Shown here: piece by piece, positions 14,141 through 14,258 of the stretch | Numbering within the stretch: the stretch's first letter is position 1 | Layout of the letters: the number at the start of each line of letters is the position of its first letter | Assembly (NCBI GenBank): GCA_929200295.1 | Contig: CAKMZE010000009.1 | Location: 1 to 14,258, forward strand | Direction: 5' to 3' | DNA from: an uncultured Alphaproteobacteria bacterium | GTDB taxonomy: Bacteria > Pseudomonadota > Alphaproteobacteria > Rhodobacterales > Rhodobacteraceae | Length of the DNA: 14,258 nt | Position numbers and translations under genes: made by a program | Notes under the pieces: model-generated | What the model saw: only the letters and a program-made list of their open reading frames with translations | The model's database searches: none | Told to the model about the DNA's origin: nothing

Positions 14141-14161
14141 GTCTATAGGTATTCCATAGAC
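14141..14161. promoter_or_regulatory. operator-like inverted repeat upstream of the SMR gene
   Basis: GTCTAT-a-GG and CC-ATAGAC form an 8-bp inverted repeat with one bulged A around TATT, ending 26 bases before the SMR start codon. The position would suit a local repressor site. No regulator gene is visible, so the role is inferred. Confidence 0.35.
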
Positions 14162-14186
14162 CACCTTTCATAAATGGAACGCCGCG

Positions 14187-14258
14187 ATGCCACTGCACTA
14201 TATCTACCTCGTTCTGGCGATCCTCACTGAAACGATTGGCACGACGGCACTGCAAGCC
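14187..14258 (+). CDS. small multidrug resistance (SMR) family transporter, partial (5' end only)
   Basis: The first 24 codons are present: MPLHYIYLVLAILTETIGTTALQA. This is the first membrane helix of an EmrE/QacE-like SMR transporter. Glu15 in the TETIGTT segment corresponds to the essential proton- and drug-binding glutamate (Glu14 of EmrE). Full SMR proteins have about 105-110 residues and four helices and export cationic compounds by proton exchange. Subfamily (EmrE-, SugE- or spermidine-type) cannot be told from this fragment. A weak GGAA ribosome site precedes the ATG. Confidence 0.85.
   Translation, partial: MPLHYIYLVLAILTETIGTTALQA

Noticed and set aside
1..14258. Mobile elements, CRISPR arrays or prophage genes
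   Set aside because: No transposase, integrase, terminal inverted repeat pairs or regularly spaced repeats found on reading both strands; the content is core metabolism.

Overview
The window looks like chromosomal core sequence from a Roseobacter-group alphaproteobacterium (Rhodobacteraceae). The evidence is a DUF1476-type F1-ATPase zeta subunit, a VPLPA-CTERM surface protein, stand-alone homocysteine-methyltransferase and corrinoid-protein genes, and an alphaproteobacterial-type NADP isocitrate dehydrogenase. Species was not determined. Base composition looks even, and I see no insertion sequence, phage gene, integrase or CRISPR array.

Layout. 1-1176 (minus): the N-terminal two-thirds of a DctB-like sensor histidine kinase, cut by the window edge. 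1213-2924 (minus): purine operon purC-purS-purQ. 3206-3511 (plus): ATP synthase zeta subunit, with a hairpin and a tiny ORF in its leader. 3654-7490: a one-carbon/corrinoid block made of a homocysteine S-methyltransferase (plus), a PA0069-type radical SAM protein (minus), a B12-binding corrinoid protein (plus, followed by a clear terminator), a 52-residue membrane protein and a DUF1638 protein (both plus, overlapping by one base). 7485-7895 (minus): sufE. 8017-8508 (plus): lipoprotein. 8548-11406 (minus): purM-purN, then rnd. 11542-11618 (plus): a tRNA with anticodon CAT. 11806-12735 (plus): VPLPA-CTERM protein. 12831-14039 (plus): icd with a terminator. 14187 to the end (plus): start of an SMR efflux gene.

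How the genes fit together. PurC, PurSQ, PurM and PurN are steps of de novo IMP synthesis, and PurN uses 10-formyl-THF. Between the two purine operons lies a module that resembles methionine synthase (MetH) split into separate proteins: a zinc/homocysteine module and a cobalamin module. The methyl-THF module and a reactivation protein would have to be encoded elsewhere. The most interesting unexplained material is the DUF1638 plus small membrane protein pair behind the corrinoid gene, and several inverted repeats placed just upstream of the zeta, homocysteine-methyltransferase, corrinoid-protein, icd and SMR genes. No stretch longer than 300 bases lacks a gene; the longest gap is 2925-3205. 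All calls come from reading the sequence, without database searches.
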